Made by a program: the position numbers and the translations under genes
NCBI GenBank assembly: GCA_019308985.1
Contig: JAFDHB010000048.1
Span: forward strand, 1 to 27,670
Reading direction: 5' to 3'
DNA: 27,670 bases
Source of the DNA: Deltaproteobacteria bacterium
GTDB lineage: Bacteria; Desulfobacterota; DSM-4660; Desulfatiglandales; HGW-15
Notes under the pieces: generated by a model
What the model was told of the DNA's origin: nothing
Seen by the model: only the letters and a program-made list of their open reading frames with translations
Database searches by the model: none
Part shown: in pieces, positions 17,545-24,816 of the stretch
Layout: each line of letters starts with the position of its first letter
Numbering within the stretch: the first letter of the stretch is position 1

Positions 17545-18945
17545 ATGAAATCCATCCTCGTCATATCAGGAGGAAAGGATGTATTCAGGACAATCAAAGG
17601 CTCTTTTTCAGAAGATTACAGGATCGCAAACGTCGCAGAGATAGACGCAGCTCTCAAAATCCTTAAGAAAAACCGCTATGACCTCCTCTTTGTCGATCTT
17701 GGACTGCTCAGGGAGAGATCTCAGGGGAACAGGTACAAGGAAGCCTTTGAGCCATTTTGGAAACTCTATCCGACCATAGAGATCATTGTCCTATCTCCCC
17801 AAACGATGTTACGAGAAGCCGTGAAGGCGGTCAAGGCAGGGGCAAGCGACTTTCTCACCTATCCCGTCAGTCCTGAAGAAGCCAAGTATGTGGCGGATGG
17901 CATCCGGGAATCCATAATGCTGGAGTCAGAAAGGGACTACTTGAGAGACCAGTTCTGGGAAAAGGATTCCCTGGAACTGATTAAGACCAAGAGCCCCCTG
18001 ATGAGAGAGGTCTTTGAAAAGGTCAGATCCGTTGCACCTACCAGGAGTACTGTACTCCTCATAGGAGAGACAGGGACCGGGAAGAGCGTGCTCGCGAAGC
18101 TCATCCATAAACACAGTAACAGGAGGGACGCACAGTTCATAAGTGTCCACTGTGGTGCGATACCAGAGAGCCTGTTGGAGAGCGAGCTTTTTGGGCACGA
18201 AAAGGGGGCCTTCACTGGAGCCATCAGGAGGAAGCTGGGAAAGTTCGAGATAGCACATGAGGGCACCATATTTCTGGACGAGATAGGGACCTTGTCCCCG
18301 ACCGCACAGATAAAACTTCTCCAGGTCCTTCAGGACGGCACATTTCAGCGTGTCGGAGGAGAAGAGACCATCAGGGTGGATGTCAGGGTCATCTCCGCCA
18401 CGAATGTGGATCTCAAGAAGATGTGTGATGCAGCTCAATTCAGGAAGGACCTCTTTTACAGGTTGAACGTCTTTCCCATAGAGATTCCGCCCCTGAGGGA
18501 GCGGGTAGAAGATATCCCCTACCTGGTCGAGGTCTTCCTGAAAAAATTGAACAGATTCAACAACAAGGAGATCCATGGTGTCCACCCACATGTGATGAAC
18601 GCCTTGAAGAACTACCCCTGGACCGGGAACATAAGGGAGCTGGAAAACCTGATCGAAAGGGCCTATATCCTGGAGAGGTCCTCCGTCCTGTGTCCTGAAA
18701 GTTTCCCCGTCGAAATCTTTCAAACAGCGCACTCCATGCATGGCATACCCTTTGACACATCTATGACGCTTCGCGAGGTAAGACACAGGAGCATGGATTA
18801 CGTGGAAAGAAAATACCTCAAGGAATTGCTCATGGAGAAAAAGGGCAAGATAAAGGATACTGCCCAGGCGGCCGGAATCACCACGCGTCAATTGCACAAA
18901 TTGATGGCGAAACACGGTCTCAGAAAAGAGGACTTCAAGCCGTGA
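17545..18945 (+). CDS. Sigma-54-dependent enhancer-binding transcriptional activator, NtrC family
   Basis: The 466-residue protein has a receiver-like domain (1-125), an AAA+ domain (about 145-375) with Walker A GETGTGKS (174-181), the sigma-54 contact loop GAFTGA (221-226) and Walker B IFLDEIG, and a C-terminal Fis-type helix-turn-helix (KIKDTAQAAGITTRQLHKLM, about 432-451). The receiver looks degenerate. The D51 position is kept (LLFVDLG), but the acidic pair after beta-1 is S-G-G-K and the conserved lysine is replaced (FLTYPV). Control by phosphorylation is thus doubtful. ATG 17545 has no strong ribosome binding site. It probably activates the sigma-54 promoter 200 bases downstream. Confidence 0.92.
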   Translation: MKSILVISGGKDVFRTIKGSFSEDYRIANVAEIDAALKILKKNRYDLLFVDLGLLRERSQGNRYKEAFEPFWKLYPTIEIIVLSPQTMLREAVKAVKAGASDFLTYPVSPEEAKYVADGIRESIMLESERDYLRDQFWEKDSLELIKTKSPLMREVFEKVRSVAPTRSTVLLIGETGTGKSVLAKLIHKHSNRRDAQFISVHCGAIPESLLESELFGHEKGAFTGAIRRKLGKFEIAHEGTIFLDEIGTLSPTAQIKLLQVLQDGTFQRVGGEETIRVDVRVISATNVDLKKMCDAAQFRKDLFYRLNVFPIEIPPLRERVEDIPYLVEVFLKKLNRFNNKEIHGVHPHVMNALKNYPWTGNIRELENLIERAYILERSSVLCPESFPVEIFQTAHSMHGIPFDTSMTLREVRHRSMDYVERKYLKELLMEKKGKIKDTAQAAGITTRQLHKLMAKHGLRKEDFKP

Positions 18946-18960
18946 GTCCGTGTATTGAAA

Positions 18961-19012
18961 CAGGAATGGCGGGTTCTTCAATCCGGTTCAAAAAAAGAAC
19001 CAAGGATTCCTG
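18961..19012. promoter_or_regulatory. Long interrupted dyad, candidate enhancer (UAS) for the sigma-54 activator
   Basis: CAGGAAT (18961-18967) and GGTTCTT (18972-18978) are mirrored by AAGAACC (18995-19001) and ATTCCTG (19006-19012), with equal 4-base gaps on both sides. It begins 15 bases after the activator stop and is centred about 185 bases upstream of the expected start of the sigma-54 promoter, a normal distance for an enhancer. No T-run follows, so it is a poor terminator. It could instead be a 3' hairpin of the activator mRNA. Confidence 0.45.
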
Positions 19013-19144
19013 CAGGACTCAGCCGAGGAGACATATCCTTACTCCTTGTCTCTCTAGTCCGCATGCCCGGATCGGATCCAAGCATTTCCAATGGTGACCG
19101 ACACCTTGCATCAGCCCCAGGTGGCGTCCCCGATACCGGAGATT

Positions 19145-19160
19145 TTGGCACAGGCATTGC
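19145..19160 (+). promoter_or_regulatory. Sigma-54 (RpoN) promoter, -24/-12
   Basis: TTGGCAC-AGGCA-TTGC matches the TGGCAC-N5-TTGC consensus at every conserved position, with GG (19147-19148) and GC (19159-19160) separated by exactly 10 bases. Transcription would begin near 19172, 53 bases ahead of the first gene. It lies directly downstream of a sigma-54 activator gene, which makes a chance match unlikely. Confidence 0.75.
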
Positions 19161-19224
19161 TCTTGTGGAAAACCGAGAACTTATTCTCTCCTAGAAAGAA
19201 TCTGTCAAAGGGGTGTTTGCAAAA

Positions 19225-19479
19225 ATGAAGAACTATCTTAAGACTGTCTCAATCAAGGGCCTGATCACCCCCACGGAATGGGACAATCACGGGAATATTA
19301 CGGGCATTTCCATCTCCGCCTTCGATGAAGAGGAATATCCCCTTTACCCGGATGATAAGGGCAGGGATTTGATGTCCATGGTGCGGCAGACAGTAGAAAT
19401 CCAGGGGGAGATCCTGGAAGACGAGGGCAAAAGGCGCCTTAAGGTGATAAACTATACGCCCTTGAAAGTGCAACCTTGA
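19225..19479 (+). CDS. Small acidic protein of unknown function
   Basis: This 84-residue soluble protein (MKNYLKTVSIKGLITPTEWD...) has no signal peptide or membrane segment. The alternation of beta-like stretches (VSIKGLITP, ITGISIS, VEIQGEILED, RRLKVINYTPL) suggests a small beta-barrel, possibly OB-like; this is a guess from pattern. I do not recognise the family. ATG 19225 is used; GTG 19213 in the same frame abuts the AAAGGGG site (19206-19212), so the ATG has a long 12-base spacing. It is the first gene behind the sigma-54 promoter, 201 bases before the GTPase, and may be the regulated adaptor of that set. Confidence 0.65.
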   Translation: MKNYLKTVSIKGLITPTEWDNHGNITGISISAFDEEEYPLYPDDKGRDLMSMVRQTVEIQGEILEDEGKRRLKVINYTPLKVQP

Positions 19480-19680
19480 GAATAGTAGGCCCTATCTCGA
19501 TGACCGCCTAATGAAACATCTGCCACCTGCCCAGATATAGTAAGGAAAGCAAATCCTATTTGACCCCGGGACAGGAAATCTGCTACTTTGATCGCCTAAA
19601 GGGATGATCCACGCCAAAATCGAACCAGAGCTGAATAGCTCTTCCCAAAAGGCCCTTGGCACAAGGGCGCGGAGACCAGG

Positions 19681-21129
19681 ATGGCAAAGGCAAGCAAGGT
19701 GGACAGCGAGCTCGAAAGGCTGGAGCAACACCTAAAAGAGGAAAACCCGATCCTTTCAGAGGTCGTATCCAGTTTCCGGCACCTTGACCGCATCTGTCGC
19801 AAGCTGGGATTTTTCCATCGCGAGGAATCCTATGCAACCCGAACGGCCTGGTGGCCGCTGATTTCTATTCTCGGGGTCTATTCGTCCGGGAAGTCCACCT
19901 TCATAAACCACTACCTTTCTTACCAGCTCCAAACAACGGGGACCCAGGCAGTGGATGATAAGTTCACGGTCATATGCTACGGGAGGGACAGTGAGCCCAG
20001 GGTCCTTCCAGGGGTTGCCCTGGATGCGGACCCCCGCTTCCCCCTTTACAAGATTAGCCGTGCCATAGAATCCGTTTCAGAAGGGGAAGGAAGGAGAATA
20101 GACTCCTACCTGCAACTAAAGACATGTAACAGCGAAAGGCTGAAGGGGAAGATTTTCATTGATTCCCCGGGTTTTGATGCTGATGCGCAAAGGACTTCCA
20201 CGCTCAGGATAACCGATCACATTATCAACATATCAGACCTGGTGCTGATCTTATTTGATGCCAGGCATCCAGAGACGGGTTCCATGCAAGACACCTTAGA
20301 GCATCTGGTGAAGGGTACCATTCATCGGACCGATTCAAATAAGTTCCTGTACATCCTGAACCAGATTGATACTGCTGCCCGGGAAGACAACCCCGAGGAG
20401 GTATTCTCAGCATGGCAGAGGGCCCTGGCCCAACATGGAATGACCGCAGGTCGTTATTACACCATCTACAATGAGGAGGCGGCGATACCCATAGAAGATG
20501 AAAGGATACGGTCCCGCTTTGAAACCAAGAGAGACAAGGACCTGAGGGAGATCCACTCCCGCATGGAACAGGTGAGCGTGGAGCGGGCCTATCGTATCGT
20601 GGGCATGCTTGAGCAGGCTGCAAGGAGCGTGAAACAGGATCTGGTCCCCTTTTTGAGTAGATTCATCAGATCCTGGAGGCGAAGGGTATTGATGATCGAA
20701 GGGGGCATAGTGGGCCTCCTTGTGTTTGCCTTTCTCCTCGTGACTATTTGGCGGGGGTATTGGAAGGGGCTCCACCTGGAAGTTCCCTTTGTCGAGCCCG
20801 TGATTTCAAGCCCCTACCTCAGGGCCATCCTGGTGGTATTGTTCCTCTTTCTTGTCCTTTGGGGACATCACCTTATCAGAAGGCGCTCCGGGCTGAGACT
20901 CATGGACAGGTTCCTCCAGGGGGTCGCGGATCAAGGCCAGAGAGATAATTACAGGAGGGCCATGGAGAAGAATCTTCGCTGGTACAGGAGCATATTTTGT
21001 ATGAATCCGGCGGGATGGGGGAACAGGGCCAAAAAGAGAGTGGGGGCGGTTATCGATGATTCGAACCGTTTCATGCAAAGGCTCAATGACCTGTACACTG
21101 ACCCTTCAGGGGGGAGTAAGGGCAGCTGA
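19681..21129 (+). CDS. EHD/dynamin-like GTPase with C-terminal membrane hairpin
   Basis: This 482-residue protein has G1 GVYSSGKST (65-73), a G2-like segment TQAVDDKFTV (88-97), G3 DSPG (161-164) and G4 NQID (227-230). The stretch VLPGVALDADPRFP (108-121) resembles the VxPGNALxVDPxxPF segment characteristic of EHD ATPases/GTPases of the dynamin superfamily, and GxYSxGKx is also the EHD-type P-loop. A helical region (about 285-335) leads to two transmembrane helices (about 338-358 and 380-398) and a basic amphipathic tail. It could remodel or sense the inner membrane. ATG 19681 has GGAG 8 bases upstream. It lies in the sigma-54-controlled unit before the MoxR gene. Confidence 0.8.
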   Translation: MAKASKVDSELERLEQHLKEENPILSEVVSSFRHLDRICRKLGFFHREESYATRTAWWPLISILGVYSSGKSTFINHYLSYQLQTTGTQAVDDKFTVICYGRDSEPRVLPGVALDADPRFPLYKISRAIESVSEGEGRRIDSYLQLKTCNSERLKGKIFIDSPGFDADAQRTSTLRITDHIINISDLVLILFDARHPETGSMQDTLEHLVKGTIHRTDSNKFLYILNQIDTAAREDNPEEVFSAWQRALAQHGMTAGRYYTIYNEEAAIPIEDERIRSRFETKRDKDLREIHSRMEQVSVERAYRIVGMLEQAARSVKQDLVPFLSRFIRSWRRRVLMIEGGIVGLLVFAFLLVTIWRGYWKGLHLEVPFVEPVISSPYLRAILVVLFLFLVLWGHHLIRRRSGLRLMDRFLQGVADQGQRDNYRRAMEKNLRWYRSIFCMNPAGWGNRAKKRVGAVIDDSNRFMQRLNDLYTDPSGGSKGS

Positions 21130-21225
21130 CAGAAGATTTCTGGATCTCGGATACCCGCCCAAGAAATAGCCCTGCAAACAGCGAAAACTATTGTCCGGAA
21201 TATCCCGGAGCCATCCAGATCGCCC

Positions 21226-21286
21226 AGAGGCCTAAACCGGATAGGCAGCCTCTCGCCCCGAGAAACCTCGTGAGACATTCTTGTCT
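21226..21286 (+). other. Cluster of small hairpins between GTPase and MoxR genes
   Basis: AGAGGC (21226-21231) pairs with GCCTCT (21248-21253), then CTCG-CCC-CGAG and AGACA-TTCT-TGTCT (21273-21286) follow within 60 bases. It matches no RNA class I know. It may be a vestige of earlier sequence, a processing site, or a structured RNA in the operon. Confidence 0.3.
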
Positions 21287-21337
21287 GCTTGCCATTCGCA
21301 CATATTGGTACTATTATTTTAACTACAAATGTGACGA

Positions 21338-21469
21338 GTTCGCAAAAAGTCAAAACTGGGATGGCAAAGTAAAAAGCTTCAAGTTCAAGGCGCGCGAATC
21401 TCGTGTGATGAGGCGTACTTAGCGTACGCCGCAATCACAACGAGATGAAGCGCAACGCAGAAATTGGAC
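21338..21469 (-). repeat. MITE-like dispersed repeat, copy 2 (inverted relative to copy 1)
   Basis: This is the reverse complement of the 15015-15178 element: GTCCAATTTCTGCGTTGCGC, the GGCGTACGCTAAGTACGCC hairpin tip and CACACGAGATTCGCGCGC are all shared. The left end TTCGCAAAAAGTC (21339-21351) resembles the outer end TTCGTAAAAAGTC of the copy at 27490-27510, suggesting terminal inverted repeats. It ends about 5 bases before the preferred MoxR start, so it provides that gene's upstream sequence. Confidence 0.8.
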
Positions 21470-21474
21470 TCAGA

Positions 21475-22356
21475 ATGGAAAAAGTCACCATCGACGGAGT
21501 TGAGCTAATCCTCACACAGCCGGACGATGTGCCTATGAGATGGGTAGGGCAGGAGGAGCTGGTAACCCAGGTCCTGGCTGCCTGGATGGTCATTGGCGAC
21601 GACGATTTGCCTCTAAACCCGAGGCTCGTGGGTAAGCCGGGTGTAGGGAAAACAACGCTGGCCTACCACGCGGGAAAGATCATGAACCGCCCCGTATACC
21701 TGTTCCAGGCCACAATGGATACCAGGCCGGAGGACCTGATTGTTACGCCCGTCATTTCGGACCAGGGGAAAATCAAGTACATGGCCAGTTCCATTGTTTC
21801 TGCCATGATAAAGGGTGGAGTCGCCATAATAGATGAAGGAAACAGGATGAGTGAGAAAAGCTGGGCTTCCTTGGCGCCCTTGATGGATAGCCGGAGGTAC
21901 GTAGAATCTATTGTGGCCGGAATCAAGATCAAGGCCCATCCGGATTTTCGGCTGTGCACCACCATGAATGACGATGCGAGCACCTTTGAACTGCCCGAGT
22001 ATATCCACAGCCGGCTCCAACCCCAGATATTCATTGATTTTCCGGAAGCAGAGGAAGAGATGGAGATTCTCAAGGCCAACCTGCCTTTTGCAGACGAAGA
22101 GATCCTGGAATATGTGGTGGAGTTTCTCCAGACCTCCCACGAGGCCGATGAACGATACTCTGTCAGGGACGGGATAAATATTGCCAGGTATGCCTTGAAG
22201 AGATTGGTCGAAAGCGGGGAAAGGTTGACTTCCGCAGGAAGAAAGGAGAGGACCCTGCAATATATGAAGGAGGCCGCCTCCATGATCCTCGATCCAACCG
22301 CGGTCAAGTTTTTTGAAGATATCCTGGAGGACGAAGATCTGGATGAAGAGGATTGA
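21475..22356 (+). CDS. MoxR-type AAA+ ATPase
   Basis: This 293-residue AAA+ protein has Walker A GKPGVGKTT, Walker B VAIIDEGNRM, a sensor-1-like segment LCTTMNDD and an arginine-finger-like LPEYIHSRLQPQ, all in MoxR/dynein-like order. MoxR ATPases usually act as chaperones with a von Willebrand-A partner; none is encoded here, and the neighbours are an EHD-like GTPase and a TraB-like protein instead. ATG 21475 is preferred because the upstream in-frame ATG (21445) lies inside a repeat element and would add a 10-residue repeat-derived leader. Neither has a good ribosome binding site. The end overlaps the next gene by 14 bases. Confidence 0.88.
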   Translation: MEKVTIDGVELILTQPDDVPMRWVGQEELVTQVLAAWMVIGDDDLPLNPRLVGKPGVGKTTLAYHAGKIMNRPVYLFQATMDTRPEDLIVTPVISDQGKIKYMASSIVSAMIKGGVAIIDEGNRMSEKSWASLAPLMDSRRYVESIVAGIKIKAHPDFRLCTTMNDDASTFELPEYIHSRLQPQIFIDFPEAEEEMEILKANLPFADEEILEYVVEFLQTSHEADERYSVRDGINIARYALKRLVESGERLTSAGRKERTLQYMKEAASMILDPTAVKFFEDILEDEDLDEED

Positions 22357-24160
22357 ATGGGAAAATGTCCGCATAGTTCCGATCCTGCACAACAGGATGG
22401 AATTCGCCCTGGAGGTGAGGCGTCAATTCCTGGAGTTTAAGCCCAGCCATGTCGCGGTGGAGTACCCATCGACCCTCAAGGAGAAGGTTATCAAGGGTGT
22501 GGAGAGGCTTCCCCTCCTCTCCGTAGTATACTACGAAGAAAAGGACGGCACCTTTGTCTACCTTCTCCTGGAGCCTACAGACGGCCAAGTCGAGGCCATG
22601 AGACTCGCCTTGGAGAACAACCTGCCGATCCATTTCATCGACAGGGACACCGAAGGCTATCCCCTTGACCTCTCGCCCATGCCCGATCCCTATGCCCTGA
22701 CAAAGATCGGGCATTTTGAGTATTGCCAGGCCTATCTTCAAACCCATCGGAATTCTCCTCGCAGCATGGAAGACAGGCTCAGGGAGAAAACCATGTGCTA
22801 TCACCTCCAGAAGCTCAATGAAAGAAGTGAAAGGGTGCTTTTTGTATGCGGGCTCTATCACCTCCCTGGAATCCTTGACATGATCGGCAGGCCCCAGACG
22901 GAAGTGATAGGGAAACGTTCCAGAGAAGGGGTGGGCCTCGCCCATCTCCACAGGGAATCGAGCATGGAGGTAATGACGGAAATGCCCTTCTTGGCGGCCA
23001 GGTATGAGCAGTACAGGAAAACGGCTCTGGAGAATCCACAATATTTAGACCGAATACGCATGAACAGGGACCTGATAACCCTTGCCAAGGAAAGTCACTA
23101 TAAAAACAGCAGGGAGGAACTCTCCAGAAGCCAGGTCAAGATCCTGAACAAGTATGCCAGGAACTACGCTCTCGTAACCGGAAACCTGGTGCCCAGCTTC
23201 TACCAGCTGATTATTGCCGCAAGGGGGGCTGTTGATGACAACTTCGCCTACGAACTCTGGGAAAAGGGTAGTGATTATCCCTGGCAAACGGAGGATCCCG
23301 GCCTCCCCATACTCCGGCTAAAGGGGGAAGACCTGTTCCTTGACCAGAAGAGGATCAGGTTCCACAGGCGCTTGAAGACATTCAGGAGAAGGTTGGTCCC
23401 GGTACCCGTCAAAAAGAGGCCCCGGGAAAAAGCCCCCGGCGAATGGAAGAGGCATTTTGACGGAATATTTATTTGCTCCTATCCACCCGAGGACGTGATT
23501 ATCGAGGGCTACGGCAAGTATCTCCAGAAAAGGGCCCTTGAGATAAAGGCCGAAGAGAACAGCAGGATCGTGCCCTTTGTCAGTTCCATGATGGATGGTA
23601 TTGATATCAGGCAGACCATCAGGGAGTGGCACCAGGGAAAGATATTCGTAAGGGAGAACATGCCGATTCGGGGCAAGGTGGGATCGGTTGTGGTCATCTT
23701 TGATCCTGACTTGCCGGAAAAGGGTGGGAAGGAGGCCTTTCCCTGGAAGGTAACATGGCTGGGAGAGCACGAACAGGAATCAGACATGGCGTTCTACAGC
23801 ACGCCTGCGGGCGAGGTGATGGACGGGCCCGGCATATCCAGGTGTCAATATGGCGGGTTCATGCTCACCTATCCCCCCATGAGGGTCTATGATATTTGGA
23901 AGGACCCTTTCTTCGATACTGATCGAAACAAGCCCGAAAGGCTGCTGATGGCGGCATTGGACTACAGCCTGGAGAAACACGTGGTTTACGTGGCCGCGGA
24001 TCCCCCATCGGGCTGGTGCCAGAGTTTGGCTGCAAAGCTGGGTAAGAAGATCATTTATCTCCCCATAGGCATCTTCTCTCCCGTCACATTGAAGAAGATA
24101 AGGGAATTTCACGTTCTCGAAGGGCACCACGTGAGAAGGTATGCCAAGTATTTCATATGA
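22343..24160 (+). CDS. TraB/Tiki/EreA-superfamily-like protein with unknown C-terminal domain
   Basis: This 605-residue protein is without obvious membrane spans. Residues 10-180 resemble the TraB/Tiki/EreA/ChaN fold: LHNRMEFALEVRRQ (H16, E24), HVAVEYP (E40), IHFIDRD (98-102) and VCGLYHLPGI (H173) occupy the places of GTxHxSxxSxEEVR, VEL, IDRD and GAGHxPGI. From about 190 to 605 I recognise no family; it is charged, with FDGIFICSYPP and VVVIFDPDLP as possible strands. ATG 22343 overlaps the MoxR stop by 14 bases and GGAGG (22326-22330) precedes it; the open frame begins at 22313. The tight overlap implies that it works with the ATPase. Confidence 0.7.
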   Translation: MKRIEWENVRIVPILHNRMEFALEVRRQFLEFKPSHVAVEYPSTLKEKVIKGVERLPLLSVVYYEEKDGTFVYLLLEPTDGQVEAMRLALENNLPIHFIDRDTEGYPLDLSPMPDPYALTKIGHFEYCQAYLQTHRNSPRSMEDRLREKTMCYHLQKLNERSERVLFVCGLYHLPGILDMIGRPQTEVIGKRSREGVGLAHLHRESSMEVMTEMPFLAARYEQYRKTALENPQYLDRIRMNRDLITLAKESHYKNSREELSRSQVKILNKYARNYALVTGNLVPSFYQLIIAARGAVDDNFAYELWEKGSDYPWQTEDPGLPILRLKGEDLFLDQKRIRFHRRLKTFRRRLVPVPVKKRPREKAPGEWKRHFDGIFICSYPPEDVIIEGYGKYLQKRALEIKAEENSRIVPFVSSMMDGIDIRQTIREWHQGKIFVRENMPIRGKVGSVVVIFDPDLPEKGGKEAFPWKVTWLGEHEQESDMAFYSTPAGEVMDGPGISRCQYGGFMLTYPPMRVYDIWKDPFFDTDRNKPERLLMAALDYSLEKHVVYVAADPPSGWCQSLAAKLGKKIIYLPIGIFSPVTLKKIREFHVLEGHHVRRYAKYFI

Positions 24161-24252
24161 CCGGAAGGAGCAATTTTGCCTGCGGACCAAAACGCCGCTT
24201 TGCGGGCAAGCGCTTCGGGATGGAAAGGTCCAGGTCTTGCCATTCCCGGGCC

Positions 24253-24570
24253 CTACTTCCCCAGGACCTCTTCTTCATAAGTGGCCCCGGGCATGAATAT
24301 CCTTACCTTCGGGGATTCCTCCAATCGGGGGACCAGCTTCTTTTCCAGGTCTTTCCAGTGCTCGGTCTGGTACCAGTCCTTCCAATCCTTGACATTGGAC
24401 CAGGCGGATAAGACCAGGACTTCCCGGGCGTCATCGACATTGACGACAGTCTCGCCGCCTATGTAACCCCTGTTGCGCAGGGCCTTGATCCTTATCTCAT
24501 CGATGAGCCGGAGGATCTCAGGTGTTACGGGTTCTTTGAACTTCCTTTCAATCATGACCTTGATGCTCAT
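24253..24570 (-). CDS. Antibiotic biosynthesis monooxygenase (ABM) domain protein
   Basis: This 105-residue single-domain protein begins MSIKVMIERKFKEPVTPEIL and contains VLVLSAWSNVKDWKDWYQTEHW, the strand-helix layout and aromatic-rich W-x-x-W segment of dimeric ferredoxin-like ABM proteins (quinol-monooxygenase-like small enzymes of about 100 residues). The actual reaction cannot be told. ATG 24570 follows GAGGAGG with 6 bases between; the frame is open 10 codons further. It faces the TraB-like gene tail to tail and lies downstream of the selenoprotein gene's terminator, so it has its own transcription. Confidence 0.82.
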   Translation of the reverse strand: MSIKVMIERKFKEPVTPEILRLIDEIRIKALRNRGYIGGETVVNVDDAREVLVLSAWSNVKDWKDWYQTEHWKDLEKKLVPRLEESPKVRIFMPGATYEEEVLGK

Positions 24571-24747
24571 AACAGCCTCCTCATCAAAAGGGAATGGCAA
24601 TTTTGTTGGAATACCACATTGTGGTACCTAAGTCAATCACATTCTCTTGGGGCAGGCCGGCGTTTGAGAGAGCCGGGGAAGGGAAAAATGAGGCCGGGCA
24701 TTGATTTGTTTGCGAGGGAACGGGACGGAGGCCGGTGCAGAGAAGAC

Positions 24748-24777
24748 AAAAAAGGCCCGGCATTTTGCTGCCGGGCC
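24748..24777 (-). terminator. Rho-independent terminator of the thioredoxin-like gene
   Basis: On the minus strand GGCCCGGCA-GCAAAA-TGCCGGGCC followed by TTTTTT forms a perfect 9-bp GC-rich stem with a U-tract, 39 bases after the stop of the 24817-25386 gene. Confidence 0.9.
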
Positions 24778-24816
24778 CTATACCCCTGGGAGGTCTATAC
24801 CCGTAACACCTTGTGC

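Noticed and set aside
17926..18981. Long minus-strand open frame (351 codons) opposite the sigma-54 activator
   Set aside because: It is a mirror of a well-defined gene, with no ribosome binding site or family motif of its own.
18961..19012. Rho-independent terminator of the activator gene
   Set aside because: The stem is interrupted, the loop is 16 bases, and no T-run follows.
18955..19194. Plus-strand 79-codon frame after the activator gene
   Set aside because: It covers the candidate enhancer and the sigma-54 promoter and has no family features.
21226..21286. Known riboswitch upstream of the MoxR gene
   Set aside because: The hairpins match no class whose conserved core I could identify.
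15015..21469. Composite transposon bounded by the inverted repeats
   Set aside because: No transposase or integrase is inside and no target-site duplication was seen; dispersed MITE-like copies explain the pattern better.
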